Part shown: positions 34,857 to 43,301 of the stretch, piece after piece
Layout of the letters: each line of letters starts with the position of its first letter
Position numbering within the stretch: the first letter of the stretch is position 1
NCBI RefSeq assembly: GCF_027921445.1
Contig: NZ_CP115667.1
Span: 310,001 to 374,000 of the forward strand
Source: Peptoniphilus equinus
Lineage (GTDB): Bacteria > Bacillota > Clostridia > Tissierellales > Peptoniphilaceae
DNA length: 64,000 nt
Direction: 5' to 3'
The notes under the pieces: model-generated
Databases searched by the model: none
Told to the model about the DNA's origin: nothing
What the model saw: only the letters and a program-made list of their open reading frames with translations
Made by a program: the position numbers and the translations under genes

Positions 34857-35135
34857 AAGCTAAGACAGAGACAAAGATATGGAGCTTTATTACAGAGAGT
34901 CGGGCAGGTGAAAGCCGATATAAAGGGACATATGTACTATTCACTCTGGAGCATAACGGTTGAATTTTTTCGAAATAGTAGACGGTTACGGCAGCCTCCG
35001 TTATCAAGGGCAAAGCGTTAACTGACGTTAGATTTCTAGCGCGGTGATGCTAGAGGTAATCTATTTCAGCGTAGATTATAAAATTAGGTGGTACCACGAT
35101 GCTTCGTCCTATGTAGGGCGGAGCTATTTTATTAC
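34857..35135 (+). promoter_or_regulatory. T-box riboswitch leader of the ABC importer operon
   Basis: A complete T-box leader. Stem I has AGAGAGT, the GGTGAAAGCC apical motif and CACTCTGGAGC. The 14-nt T-box motif is AGGTGGTACCACG (35086-35098). The terminator stem is GCTTCGTCCT/AGGGCGGAGC (35101-35110 with 35115-35124) with a T-run. Uncharged tRNA should turn the operon on. The likely specifier just before the CTCTGGAG element reads TTC (Phe), or TAT/TAC (Tyr) if the register is shifted. I see no UGG there. Confidence 0.93.
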
Positions 35136-35153
35136 CAAAAAGGGAGGAAAAAC

Positions 35154-36152
35154 ATGAAAAAAGTAAGCGGTCTTTCTATCAAACAATGGCTTGCTGTAGG
35201 CGCACTGTCGATTCTTGTCGGGTGCAGTTCCAACACACACAATGCCGGCACTCAAGAGACACCGGCGGCCGATGCGACGGTGAAAATCGGCATTTTACAG
35301 TATATGGATCACGTTTCTTTGGAGGCGGCTAAGGAGGGCTTTGTTGAAGAACTCAAAGCCAAGGGAATTGACGCAGAGATTATAGAGCAGTCTGCTAACG
35401 GCGACATGGCACTGACCAACACGATGGCCACCAGTATGCAGTCGGAAAAGGTGGATTTGGTCTATGCCATTGCCACACCGACAGCGCAGGCGGCAAAAAA
35501 TACCATTCATGACGTGCCGATTGTCTTCAGTGCCGTCACGGATCCGGTCGGGGCTCAGCTGGTTGAGAGCATTGAGACGCCGGGAGGCAATGTCACCGGT
35601 GTCAGCGATTACGTCTCCAGTGCGAGCCAAATCGACGCATTTCTTAAGATTTACCCGGATGTCAAAACTTTCGGTGTCATCTACAATACCTCGGAGCAAA
35701 ACTCGATGGTGCAGGTGGAAGAGCTCGAAGCCAATTTAAAGGAACGAGGTCTTGCTCTTGAAAAAGTTGGTGTCAATACCATCAATGATATTCCTCAAGT
35801 CATTGCCACTCTGGCACCGAAGATCGACGCCATGTTTGCCGTAACGGATAATATGGTGGCCAATGCCGCACCGATTATTTCCCAAACGCTCATTGAAAAA
35901 CAGATTCCTTCTCTGGCTTCGGAAGAAGGGCAAGTGAAAAACGGTCTGCTCATGAGTGAAGGCATCAACTACAAAGAGCAGGGCAAACAGGCGGCGGACA
36001 TGGCCGTGGAAATTCTAAACGGCACTGATCCTGCAAGTATGAGCGTTCAATACAATAAAGTTAACACGAAGACTGTCAACGAAACGACCGCCAAGGCACT
36101 TGGCATTGATGGCAATGCGGCTCTGATGGAGAACGCTACTGTCGTCAAATAG
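35154..36152 (+). CDS. trpX: ABC transporter substrate-binding lipoprotein (TrpX type)
   Basis: 332-residue lipoprotein. The signal sequence ends in lipobox LVGC (about residues 20-23). The mature part is an ABC_sub_bind (PF04392-like) protein, with VKIGILQYMDHVSLEAAKEGF at its start and a GVIYNTSEQNS segment. It should hold the ligand at the outer membrane face and hand it to the permease next door. ATG 35154 has GGGAGG upstream, just after the T-box terminator. Family members regulated by Trp T-boxes import tryptophan; the specifier here suggests Phe or Tyr instead, so the symbol is provisional. Confidence 0.85.
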   Translation: MKKVSGLSIKQWLAVGALSILVGCSSNTHNAGTQETPAADATVKIGILQYMDHVSLEAAKEGFVEELKAKGIDAEIIEQSANGDMALTNTMATSMQSEKVDLVYAIATPTAQAAKNTIHDVPIVFSAVTDPVGAQLVESIETPGGNVTGVSDYVSSASQIDAFLKIYPDVKTFGVIYNTSEQNSMVQVEELEANLKERGLALEKVGVNTINDIPQVIATLAPKIDAMFAVTDNMVANAAPIISQTLIEKQIPSLASEEGQVKNGLLMSEGINYKEQGKQAADMAVEILNGTDPASMSVQYNKVNTKTVNETTAKALGIDGNAALMENATVVK

Positions 36153-36160
36153 GAGGCATT

Positions 36161-37069
36161 ATGCAAAGTTTACTACCGGTTCTCGGCGCATCAGTGGAAA
36201 CAGGGCTCATTTTCGCTCTGCTTTCCATCGGCGTGGTGATCACCTACAAGATTTTAAAAATTTCAGACTTATCTCTTGAGGGCACGTTTCCCCTCGGTGC
36301 TTTTCTCTTTGCGAAACTAGCTACAGCACAGATGAACCCCTACGCCGGGATGGTCCTCGCTTTTGCAGGCGGTCTTCTTGGGGGACTCGTCACGTATCTC
36401 TTGTATAAGAAACTTCGCATTGAAGCGCTTCTTGCCGGGATTCTTACCATGACGATGCTCTATTCGATCAATTTAAAAGTCACTGGCCAGGCGAATGTGC
36501 CACTCATGAGCACACCAAGTGTGTTCACGAATTTTGAGATGGTGCCGAAAATCGTTCTTCTTGCCGTGGTGGTTCTGGTAGTCAAACTGCTTCTCGATGC
36601 TTTTTTACAAACGGAGCGAGGGTATCTGCTCTATGTCACAGGTGACAATGAAAGTCTCGTCAAGGCGCTCGGTCAAAATCCGGATCGCTACACGATGTTG
36701 GGGCTGATGCTATCTAACGGCATTATTGCGCTGAGCGGTGCATTGATGGCTCAGTATAGCGGATTTGCCGACTCTGCCATGGGAGCGACCATGATTGTGA
36801 CTGGTCTTGCATCCATCATTATCGGTGATACGGTGTTAAAACATCATACCGGTCTTAAAGTCACCACCCGTGCTATCCTGGGTGCGGTGGTCTATCGGAT
36901 CATTGCAGGTCTTGCCCTGCATCTAGGTCTGGATCCGCAGAGTTTGAAGCTGATTACGGCGCTTATCGTTGTCGTGTTTATTGCCTACAACAACGGTGCG
37001 TCTAACTATGCAAGATTATGGCAACGCAACGCAAAGGCGCACGGCGCATGGAGGCACAACAATGCTTAA
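36161..37069 (+). CDS. trpY: ABC transporter permease (TrpY type)
   Basis: 302 residues with eight or nine hydrophobic segments, of the branched-chain-amino-acid-type permease superfamily (BPD_transp_2). Features are SVETGLIFALLSIGVVITYKIL near the N-terminus and the ATPase-docking-like TGDNESLVKALGQNPDRYT. It forms the membrane channel for the lipoprotein-bound substrate. It lies 8 bp after trpX, and its stop overlaps the start of the ATPase gene. Confidence 0.88.
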   Translation: MQSLLPVLGASVETGLIFALLSIGVVITYKILKISDLSLEGTFPLGAFLFAKLATAQMNPYAGMVLAFAGGLLGGLVTYLLYKKLRIEALLAGILTMTMLYSINLKVTGQANVPLMSTPSVFTNFEMVPKIVLLAVVVLVVKLLLDAFLQTERGYLLYVTGDNESLVKALGQNPDRYTMLGLMLSNGIIALSGALMAQYSGFADSAMGATMIVTGLASIIIGDTVLKHHTGLKVTTRAILGAVVYRIIAGLALHLGLDPQSLKLITALIVVVFIAYNNGASNYARLWQRNAKAHGAWRHNNA

Positions 37070-37826
37070 AATACGTAATCTCACCAAAACTTTCTATCCC
37101 AACACGCCGGAAGAAAATCAAATCTTTGATCACTTTCATTTGGACGTGGAAGCCAATAAATGCACCACCATTTTGGGACCTAACGGCTGCGGCAAGAGCA
37201 CGCTCTTTAATCTCATCACCGGTGCCATTCCTGCTGATGAGGGTACGTTTTATCTCGATGATGTGGACATGAGCGCCATGGACGAACGGGAACGAGCCAA
37301 TTACATCGGACGTGTGAGTCAAGATCCGTCTCGGGGCGTCAGTCCATCGTTGAATATTTTGGAGAACATGGCGCTGGCACGGCGCAAGTCAGAGACGTTT
37401 ACCTTAAAACATCTGTTAAAGCATACGGATGAAGCGGCTGTGGTGGCTCGTCTAAAAGAGTTGGATCTGGGGCTTGAAAATAAGCTCAACACCAAAGTGA
37501 AATTTCTCTCCGGCGGTCAGCGACAGTCCCTATCGCTCTTAATGGCGACGACAAAACGGCCGAATCTTTTGCTTCTGGACGAGCACACGGCGGCTCTGGA
37601 TCCGAAGACGTCGCGGATTATCATGGAAAAGACGGCGGAGCTCATTGAGCGGGAGCATATGACCACGCTCATGATCACTCACAATTTGAAGCATGCCATC
37701 GATTATTCTCACCGCATTATCATGCTGGATCGAGGGCGAATTGTACTGGATGTGGCGGCAAACAGCATCACCGAAGCCGAGCTGGTGCAAAAATATAATG
37801 AAAACATTGAAAAGATTATGGCCTAA
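37062..37826 (+). CDS. trpZ: ABC transporter ATP-binding protein (TrpZ type)
   Basis: 254 residues. Walker A is GPNGCGKST, Q-loop VSQDPSRG, signature LSGGQRQSL, Walker B LLLLDEHTAALD, and the switch His is in MITHNL. It powers the importer made with the two preceding genes. ATG 37062 is inside the last codons of the permease gene and follows GGAGG; a longer reading frame into the permease gene is ignored. A strong terminator follows. Confidence 0.93.
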   Translation: MLKIRNLTKTFYPNTPEENQIFDHFHLDVEANKCTTILGPNGCGKSTLFNLITGAIPADEGTFYLDDVDMSAMDERERANYIGRVSQDPSRGVSPSLNILENMALARRKSETFTLKHLLKHTDEAAVVARLKELDLGLENKLNTKVKFLSGGQRQSLSLLMATTKRPNLLLLDEHTAALDPKTSRIIMEKTAELIEREHMTTLMITHNLKHAIDYSHRIIMLDRGRIVLDVAANSITEAELVQKYNENIEKIMA

Positions 37827-37833
37827 AGGCATA

Positions 37834-37864
37834 AAAAAAGTGGACCGCGCGGTCCGCTTTTTTA
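37834..37864. terminator. Bidirectional terminator between importer operon and ilvA
   Basis: GGACCGC/GCGGTCC palindrome (37842-37855) flanked by an A-run and a T-run. Confidence 0.93.
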
Positions 37865-37866
37865 TG

Positions 37867-38817
37867 TTATATTTCAATGTCTATCAACGAGCTCAGTTGA
37901 TCCAGGCTCAAATTGCCGCCGGAGATGACCAAGCACACCCGGTCTGTGGCAGTAAAGGTGATTTTTTCTTCCAGAACAGCGCCGAGTCCAATGGATGACG
38001 AGGCTTCGCAGAAAATTTTACCTTCAGTGATCATGAGTTTATGCGCTTTTTGAATGGCTGTTTCCGAGACGGTGAGCATACCGTCCACATAGTTTTGTAC
38101 GACAGGGAAGTTCACATCACCGGGTTGCTGAGAGGCAAGGGCATCGGCGATAGAATGGTTTTGAGGTACAGCGACAGGCTTGCCGGCTTTCAGGGATTCG
38201 GTATAGCGAGGCAGTATTTCCGGCTCCACGCCGTAGACTTTGGTGTGGTCACTGAGACCTTTGACTGCGGCGGCAATGCCGCCGACGAGACCACCGCCTC
38301 CGACGGGAACGAGAATGTGGGTCAGCTCAGGGGCTTGTTCCATCAGCTCCAGTCCAATCGTCCCCTGACCGATCATCACATCGTTGTCGTCAAATGGCGG
38401 CACGACGATGGCGCCCCTTTCTTCCGCCACCTGTGCGGCGACTTTAAAGCGGTTTTCAGTCGGGCACTGTACCACATCGGCACCGAGGGCGAGAATATTT
38501 GCCACTTTGATGGGCGGCGCAGTCTGTGGCATGACGATGGTGCAAGGCACGCCTTTGGATTTACATACGTAGGCAATGGCGCGTCCGTGGTTTCCTGAAG
38601 AGGCAGCCACCATGCCGCCTTTTATGGCATCGTCGCTAAGCACGCTGAATTTATTCAAAGCGCCGCGCATTTTAAATGCACCGGTGCGTTGGAGATTTTC
38701 CAACTTCAGGTATACCGCGCAGCCGAAGTAAGGCTCGAGATGATACGAGCGAATGAGAGGCGTAGGGTAGAGATCGCTTTTAATACGGGCATAAGCGTCT
38801 TGAATCGCGTGTAACAT
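37867..38817 (-). CDS. Threonine/serine dehydratase (PLP-dependent)
   Basis: 316 residues, the length of catabolic threonine dehydratases without the ACT regulatory domain. The PLP Lys is in TGAFKMRGA, with SSGNHGRA and the phosphate-binding GGGGLVGG loop. It deaminates Thr to 2-oxobutyrate (or Ser to pyruvate). Lack of an ACT domain fits catabolic TdcB-type more than biosynthetic IlvA, though serine racemase activity is another possibility. AGGAG precedes ATG 38817. It lies 14 bp after folC in a minus-strand pair. Confidence 0.88.
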   Translation of the reverse strand: MLHAIQDAYARIKSDLYPTPLIRSYHLEPYFGCAVYLKLENLQRTGAFKMRGALNKFSVLSDDAIKGGMVAASSGNHGRAIAYVCKSKGVPCTIVMPQTAPPIKVANILALGADVVQCPTENRFKVAAQVAEERGAIVVPPFDDNDVMIGQGTIGLELMEQAPELTHILVPVGGGGLVGGIAAAVKGLSDHTKVYGVEPEILPRYTESLKAGKPVAVPQNHSIADALASQQPGDVNFPVVQNYVDGMLTVSETAIQKAHKLMITEGKIFCEASSSIGLGAVLEEKITFTATDRVCLVISGGNLSLDQLSSLIDIEI

Positions 38818-38831
38818 GGGGCTCCTTTCTG

Positions 38832-40127
38832 TTAATGATGATTATGGGACAGCTCGTAGTTTCTGAATTCTCGAATGAGATAGAGGGATCCGCACCAGAG
38901 GACTAGATCGCCCTCTTCAGCTAAGGATTTGGAGTATTCATAGGCTTCGATGCGATCGGCAATGGCGGTAAAGTTGGCGCCGTGACGGGTCATTTCTTCT
39001 TTCAGTTCATCTAAGGTGAAGGCACGAGGGTTGTCGATGGTAGTGAGTACAATCTCATCGGCAAGAGGCGCCAGGGCGTCGATGACGTGGTTGTAGTCCT
39101 TGTCTTTTAAAATGCTGAATCCGAGAATGAGACGATTATACGTAAAGGCCTTCAATGATTCCAGGAGCACATCGATGGCTTCGGCATTGTGAGAACCGTC
39201 AATGAGTACTGTCGGATTTTGATGAATGAATTCCAGACGGCCTTCATTTTTGGTACCTTCAATGGCTTGTAACATGGCGGCATCGTCCAGACCGAACTGA
39301 TCTTTAAAATCGTGAAGGACGGTGAGGGCAAGGGCGCAGTTGTAAAGTTGATGCACGCCCACCAAGTGTGTGGTCACATCAGGGTAATCCCGAAAGGCAA
39401 AGTGGTTTTCTGTCGGAGTCAACGACTTGACTACCACGTCCTCTTTGGTGAAGGTGTGAAACGGTGCGTGCTTTTCATCGGCAATAGCACGAAGGGTGGC
39501 CATAACTTCCGGCTTGTTGGGATAGACGTAGACAGGACGACCTTCTTTGATGATGCCGCCTTTTTGCTTGGCGACAGCTTCGAGGGTGTTGCCTAGAATG
39601 GCCACATGGTCCAGAGCAATGGTGCAGATGACCGAGGCGAGGGGGGATTTGATGAGATTCGTTGAGTCGACAAGACCGCCCATGCCCACTTCCACCACCG
39701 CGACGTCCACCTTTTGGTCGTAGAAGTAGCGGTACATGATGGCGGTTAAGACTTCAAAGTAGGTGTTGTGGTACCCTTCGGCGTCCAATTGCTCCACGAT
39801 AGGGGCAAGTTCGTCCACATAGCGGCGGAACTCGCTTTCTGCGATCCACTCACCGTTGATGGAGATGGATTCCAAAATGCTTTCCATGTAAGGTGAGATG
39901 AACATCCCCGTTCGGGCGGTTTGAGAGAGCGCCGCCGCCATATAATGACAGGTGGAGCCTTTGCCGTTGGTACCGGCCACGTGAATCACTTTAATCTTGT
40001 CTTGAGGGTTGTCGAAGTGAGCTAAGAGCTTTCTCACGTTGTTAAGCGTGTGTTTTTCACCGCTGGATCCGCGATCATACATCCAGTCCAGGTAGTCGTT
40101 AAAGGTAGTTCGTTTTGATGTTTTCAT
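38832..40127 (-). CDS. folC: Folylpolyglutamate synthase/dihydrofolate synthase
   Basis: 431 residues. The P-loop GTNGKGST is at about residue 50, SPYMESILESI follows, and the Mur-ligase motif EVGMGGLVDSTN and the C-terminal DGSHNAEA loop are both clear. It adds glutamates to folates so they stay in the cell. It diverges from folT, a folate importer S component under a THF riboswitch, so the pair is a folate uptake and retention unit. The threonine dehydratase gene follows in the same direction. Confidence 0.94.
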   Translation of the reverse strand: MKTSKRTTFNDYLDWMYDRGSSGEKHTLNNVRKLLAHFDNPQDKIKVIHVAGTNGKGSTCHYMAAALSQTARTGMFISPYMESILESISINGEWIAESEFRRYVDELAPIVEQLDAEGYHNTYFEVLTAIMYRYFYDQKVDVAVVEVGMGGLVDSTNLIKSPLASVICTIALDHVAILGNTLEAVAKQKGGIIKEGRPVYVYPNKPEVMATLRAIADEKHAPFHTFTKEDVVVKSLTPTENHFAFRDYPDVTTHLVGVHQLYNCALALTVLHDFKDQFGLDDAAMLQAIEGTKNEGRLEFIHQNPTVLIDGSHNAEAIDVLLESLKAFTYNRLILGFSILKDKDYNHVIDALAPLADEIVLTTIDNPRAFTLDELKEEMTRHGANFTAIADRIEAYEYSKSLAEEGDLVLWCGSLYLIREFRNYELSHNHH

Positions 40128-40138
40128 AGTTTCCTCTC

Positions 40139-40167
40139 TTGTAAGTCATTAAACTTTTCATTATAAT
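40139..40167 (+). promoter_or_regulatory. Promoter of folT
   Basis: TTGTAA (40139-40144), 17 bp, TATAAT (40162-40167). The predicted start near 40175 coincides with the first base of the riboswitch. Confidence 0.88.
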
Positions 40168-40175
40168 TAAACCTA

Positions 40176-40265
40176 TCAGAGTAGGTGAAGAGCGTCAAGT
40201 GTTAAGAAATGGGTTGTTGTTCTTAAACGAAAGTTTTTACTACGATTCTTTATCGCATCCGCTGA
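40176..40265 (+). promoter_or_regulatory. Tetrahydrofolate (THF) riboswitch
   Basis: The sequence follows the folT-type THF riboswitch almost end to end: AGAGTAGGTGA, GCGTCAAGTG, AATGGGTTGTTGT, ACGAA, then GATTC and GCATCCGCTGA. P1 forms from TCAG/CTGA (40176-40179 with 40262-40265), and the pairing TTAAGAA/TTCTTAA closes the middle arm. It should lower folT expression when folate is plentiful. Confidence 0.9.
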
Positions 40266-40299
40266 ACCTCTTTGAATTTTTATGAAAGGAGGTTTTTTT
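40266..40299 (+). promoter_or_regulatory. Expression platform: hairpin using the ribosome site as its 3' arm, followed by T-run
   Basis: AACCTC plus TTT (40265-40273) pairs with AAA-G-GAGGTT (40285-40293), burying AAAGGAGG, and seven T follow directly. The stem could therefore act both as ribosome-site sequestering arm and as a terminator. Confidence 0.75.
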
Positions 40300-40818
40300 A
40301 TGCAAAGAAATAAAACCATCACGACAAAAGTGTTGACACGAGCCGCCATTTTAACGGCATTATCCATTATTTTAACGCGGTTCTTATCCATTATGCTCAC
40401 AGAGAATTTGCGCATCGGATTCGGAAGTTTGCCGATTATGATTTCAGGGATGATGTTCGGACCCCTTGTGGGTGGACTCACCGGACTGGTCGCCGATATC
40501 ATCGGGGTACTGATCAATCCTCAAGGTGCATTTCATTTAGGATTCACACTCTCTTCAGTGCTGACCGGTGCATTGCCCGGACTTGTGGTGCTGTTGACGA
40601 GAAAAGACAAAGGCTCCTGGTTAAATATCGTGCTCAGTATCGTTGTGGTATACGGACTGGTTCATCTGTGTCTGAACAGTTTTTGGCTGACTCAGCTTTA
40701 CGGTCAAGGCTTTATGATCGTCATGCCCGGCCGTGTGGTTAAGGTTCTCGCCGAAGGTGTGGTCATGGGTGTTATCCTCGGCGTCTTCTTCAAGACTATC
40801 GCACCGAAATTGGATTAA
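40300..40818 (+). CDS. folT: Folate ECF transporter S component
   Basis: 172 residues with five or six membrane spans. The pattern fits the FolT family: LTRAAILTALSIILTRFLSI at the start, RIGFGSLPIMISGMMFGPLVGGLTGLVADIIG in the middle, FHLGFTLSSVLTGALPG after it. It binds folate for an ECF importer whose energy module is not in the window. ATG 40300 is used because AAAGGAGG ends nine bases before it; an upstream in-frame ATG at 40282 overlaps that site. Control is by the THF riboswitch directly upstream. Confidence 0.93.
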   Translation: MQRNKTITTKVLTRAAILTALSIILTRFLSIMLTENLRIGFGSLPIMISGMMFGPLVGGLTGLVADIIGVLINPQGAFHLGFTLSSVLTGALPGLVVLLTRKDKGSWLNIVLSIVVVYGLVHLCLNSFWLTQLYGQGFMIVMPGRVVKVLAEGVVMGVILGVFFKTIAPKLD

Positions 40819-40828
40819 GCAAGATATC

Positions 40829-40857
40829 AAGTCGCTCTTCGGAGCGGCTTTTTTGTT
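40829..40857 (+). terminator. Terminator after folT
   Basis: AAGTCGCTC/GAGCGGCTT (40829-40837 with 40842-40850) with a TTCG tetraloop and T-run. Confidence 0.93.
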
Positions 40858-40950
40858 TTGAGCTAACAAGATACGATAAGATGATTTATTTTGATATCTA
40901 CGCATCGCTATAGCACGGTCTCGGGACTGCTTAATAAATGCGTGTGAACA

Positions 40951-40959
40951 TGGTATAAT
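40951..40959 (+). promoter_or_regulatory. Extended -10 element of the molybdenum hydroxylase operon
   Basis: TGGTATAAT; no clear -35. Same nonamer as before the M29 aminopeptidase. Confidence 0.6.
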
Positions 40960-41008
40960 GGTAAAAAGTACGAGAGCTTTAAGTATCTCATTAGAAAGGA
41001 ATGAAAGC

Positions 41009-43294
41009 ATGTACGTAGGAAAGAGTTTAAATCGAGTTGATGCCTATGGTAAAGTTTCAGGACGTGCTAAATATACCGAAGACTTAATAGATCCGAACGC
41101 CTATCGCGCGAAGGTGCTTCATGCGACAATTCCACACGGGCGCGTGGTGTCCATGAATATTGATAAGGCGCTCACCGTGGACGGCGTTGTGAAGATTATC
41201 ACCTGCTTTGATGTACCGGAGCATACTTTTGCCACCGCCGGCCACCCTTGGTCTGTGGATCCGGCTCATCAGGATATTGCTGATCGCAGACTACTTAACG
41301 AACACGTGCGGTTTTATGGGGATGATATTGCAGTTGTCATTGCTACGGATGATGTTCAAGCTAAAAAAGCACTGAAGCTCATTGAGGTCGAATATGAAGA
41401 CTATCCGGCAGTCTTTGATGTCTTTGAAGCCATGAAGAGTGACGGGCCGCTCATTCATGACGACGCACCACATAATATTATCAGCCATACCTTTAATAAC
41501 CGAGGGGATTTTGAAGCAGCGATTAAAGAGCCGGGTCTGACTAAAATTGAAGGTTGGTACGACACCCCTGTGGTACAACACGTCCACATTGAAAACGGTA
41601 TCTGTTATGCCTATGAAGAACAGGGCAAGATTGTGGTCGTGGCCTCGACGCAAATTCCACATATTGTGCGACGGGTTTGTGCTCAGGCTCTCGGTGTGCC
41701 TTGGGGGAAGATTCGTCTGGTTAAGCCGTATATCGGCGGCGGTTTTGGGAATAAACAGGACGCGCTCTATGAACCTCTTGCGGCATATCTGACGACGCAG
41801 GTGGGTGGACATCCCGTCGTGCTAGACACATCTCGTGAAGAGACGTTTGTCTCCACCAGGACTCGCCATCAAATCACCTCCCACATCACCAGTTATGTGC
41901 GTCCTGACGGGACTTTTGCGGCGCGTGCGCTGGAAGCTTACAGCAACAACGGCGCCTATGGGTCTCACGGCCACTCCATCGTCGCCAAAGGCCTGGGCTG
42001 TTTTCATCAGCTGTATCCTTGTGACAATGTTAAGGCTGAAGCTTATACGGTCTATACCAATCGTCCGACTGCCGGAGCGATGCGGGGGTATGGGATTCCA
42101 CAGGCTATGTTTGCCGTGGAATCTCACACGGAAGATATCTGTCGGCAAATGGGTTTTGATTCCTATGAGTTCAGAATGAAGAATGTGATGCCGAAGGGGT
42201 ATCACGATCCGTTTTCTCACAACGAAAACTATTACGATTCGTTTAGAGAGTGTCTTGAAGTAGGTCGCAAAGCCATGGACTATGACAACAAACTCAAAGC
42301 CTATGCGAACCAAACCGGCAACATTCGCAAGGGCGTAGGCTGTGCGGTATTCTGGTACAATACCGGTGTCTATCCGATTTCCCTTGAGTCGTCCAGCTGT
42401 CGTATGATAGTGAACCAGGACGGTTCCATCCAGGTGCAGTTGGCTGAGACGGAAATTGGGCAGGGCGGCGACACCGCTTACGCGCAAATGACCGCCGATG
42501 CCGTCGGGGTGAAGTTTGACGATGTGTATATCATCAGCCAACAGGACACGGACATCACACCTTTCGGGACAGGGGCCTATGCCTCCCGCCAAACCTTTAT
42601 GGCAAGTTTCTCCATCACAAAAACCGCGAAAGCACTGAAACAACGAATTCTCGATGCGGCGTATCGCTACACGAAGAACAATCCGGATTCTCTCGACCTG
42701 ATTGAGGGCAACATTGTTCGCAAAGGAGATGGGCGTGTGCTCTGTACGTTGGAAGAGCTTGCCACCCATACGCTCTACAGTATGGAATACTCCGAGCACC
42801 TCACGGCGGAAGAAACGTATCAAATTAAAAACAACGCCTACTCCTTTGGATGTAGTTTTGCCGAAGTGGAAGTGGATATTGCCCTTGCCAAAGCCAAAGT
42901 GACTAAATTGATCAACGTTCATGACTGCGGTAAGCTCATCAATCCGCAACTTGCCGAGGCGCAGTGTCACGGCGGTATGAGTATGGGCATCGGTCTGGCC
43001 TTGACTGAAGAGATGAAATTCGATCCGAAGACCGGCCGAACCTTAAATGACAACCTTTTGGACTACAAATTGGGTACGCCGATGGATCATCCGGAGATGG
43101 AAGTTCACTTCATTGAAAATCCGGAGCCGACGTCACCGTTCGGGACCAAGTCATTGGGTGAACCGCCAACCTGCTCACCGGCGCCTGCCATTCGCAACGC
43201 CGTTTTAAACGCAACCGGAGTAGGTGCCAACCGCCTGCCGCTCAATCCACACAACCTATTTCCGCTTTTTGTTGAACACGGGTTAATCAAGTGA
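41009..43294 (+). CDS. xdhA: Molybdenum hydroxylase large subunit (xanthine dehydrogenase family)
   Basis: 761 residues, full length for the molybdopterin-binding subunit. Features are the N-terminal Ald_Xan_dh_C-type a/b hammerhead (GRAKYTEDLIDPNAYRAKVL), the cofactor loops GGGFGNKQD and TAGAMRGYGIPQA, EIGQGGDTAY, and the C-terminal catalytic Glu in KSLGEPP. It hydroxylates an N-heterocycle or aldehyde; purines are the usual guess and the exact substrate is unknown. ATG 41009 follows AAAGGAATG. FAD and 2Fe-2S subunits follow. No cofactor-synthesis or maturation genes are present here. Confidence 0.88.
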   Translation: MYVGKSLNRVDAYGKVSGRAKYTEDLIDPNAYRAKVLHATIPHGRVVSMNIDKALTVDGVVKIITCFDVPEHTFATAGHPWSVDPAHQDIADRRLLNEHVRFYGDDIAVVIATDDVQAKKALKLIEVEYEDYPAVFDVFEAMKSDGPLIHDDAPHNIISHTFNNRGDFEAAIKEPGLTKIEGWYDTPVVQHVHIENGICYAYEEQGKIVVVASTQIPHIVRRVCAQALGVPWGKIRLVKPYIGGGFGNKQDALYEPLAAYLTTQVGGHPVVLDTSREETFVSTRTRHQITSHITSYVRPDGTFAARALEAYSNNGAYGSHGHSIVAKGLGCFHQLYPCDNVKAEAYTVYTNRPTAGAMRGYGIPQAMFAVESHTEDICRQMGFDSYEFRMKNVMPKGYHDPFSHNENYYDSFRECLEVGRKAMDYDNKLKAYANQTGNIRKGVGCAVFWYNTGVYPISLESSSCRMIVNQDGSIQVQLAETEIGQGGDTAYAQMTADAVGVKFDDVYIISQQDTDITPFGTGAYASRQTFMASFSITKTAKALKQRILDAAYRYTKNNPDSLDLIEGNIVRKGDGRVLCTLEELATHTLYSMEYSEHLTAEETYQIKNNAYSFGCSFAEVEVDIALAKAKVTKLINVHDCGKLINPQLAEAQCHGGMSMGIGLALTEEMKFDPKTGRTLNDNLLDYKLGTPMDHPEMEVHFIENPEPTSPFGTKSLGEPPTCSPAPAIRNAVLNATGVGANRLPLNPHNLFPLFVEHGLIK

Positions 43295-43301
43295 GGTAGA
43301 T

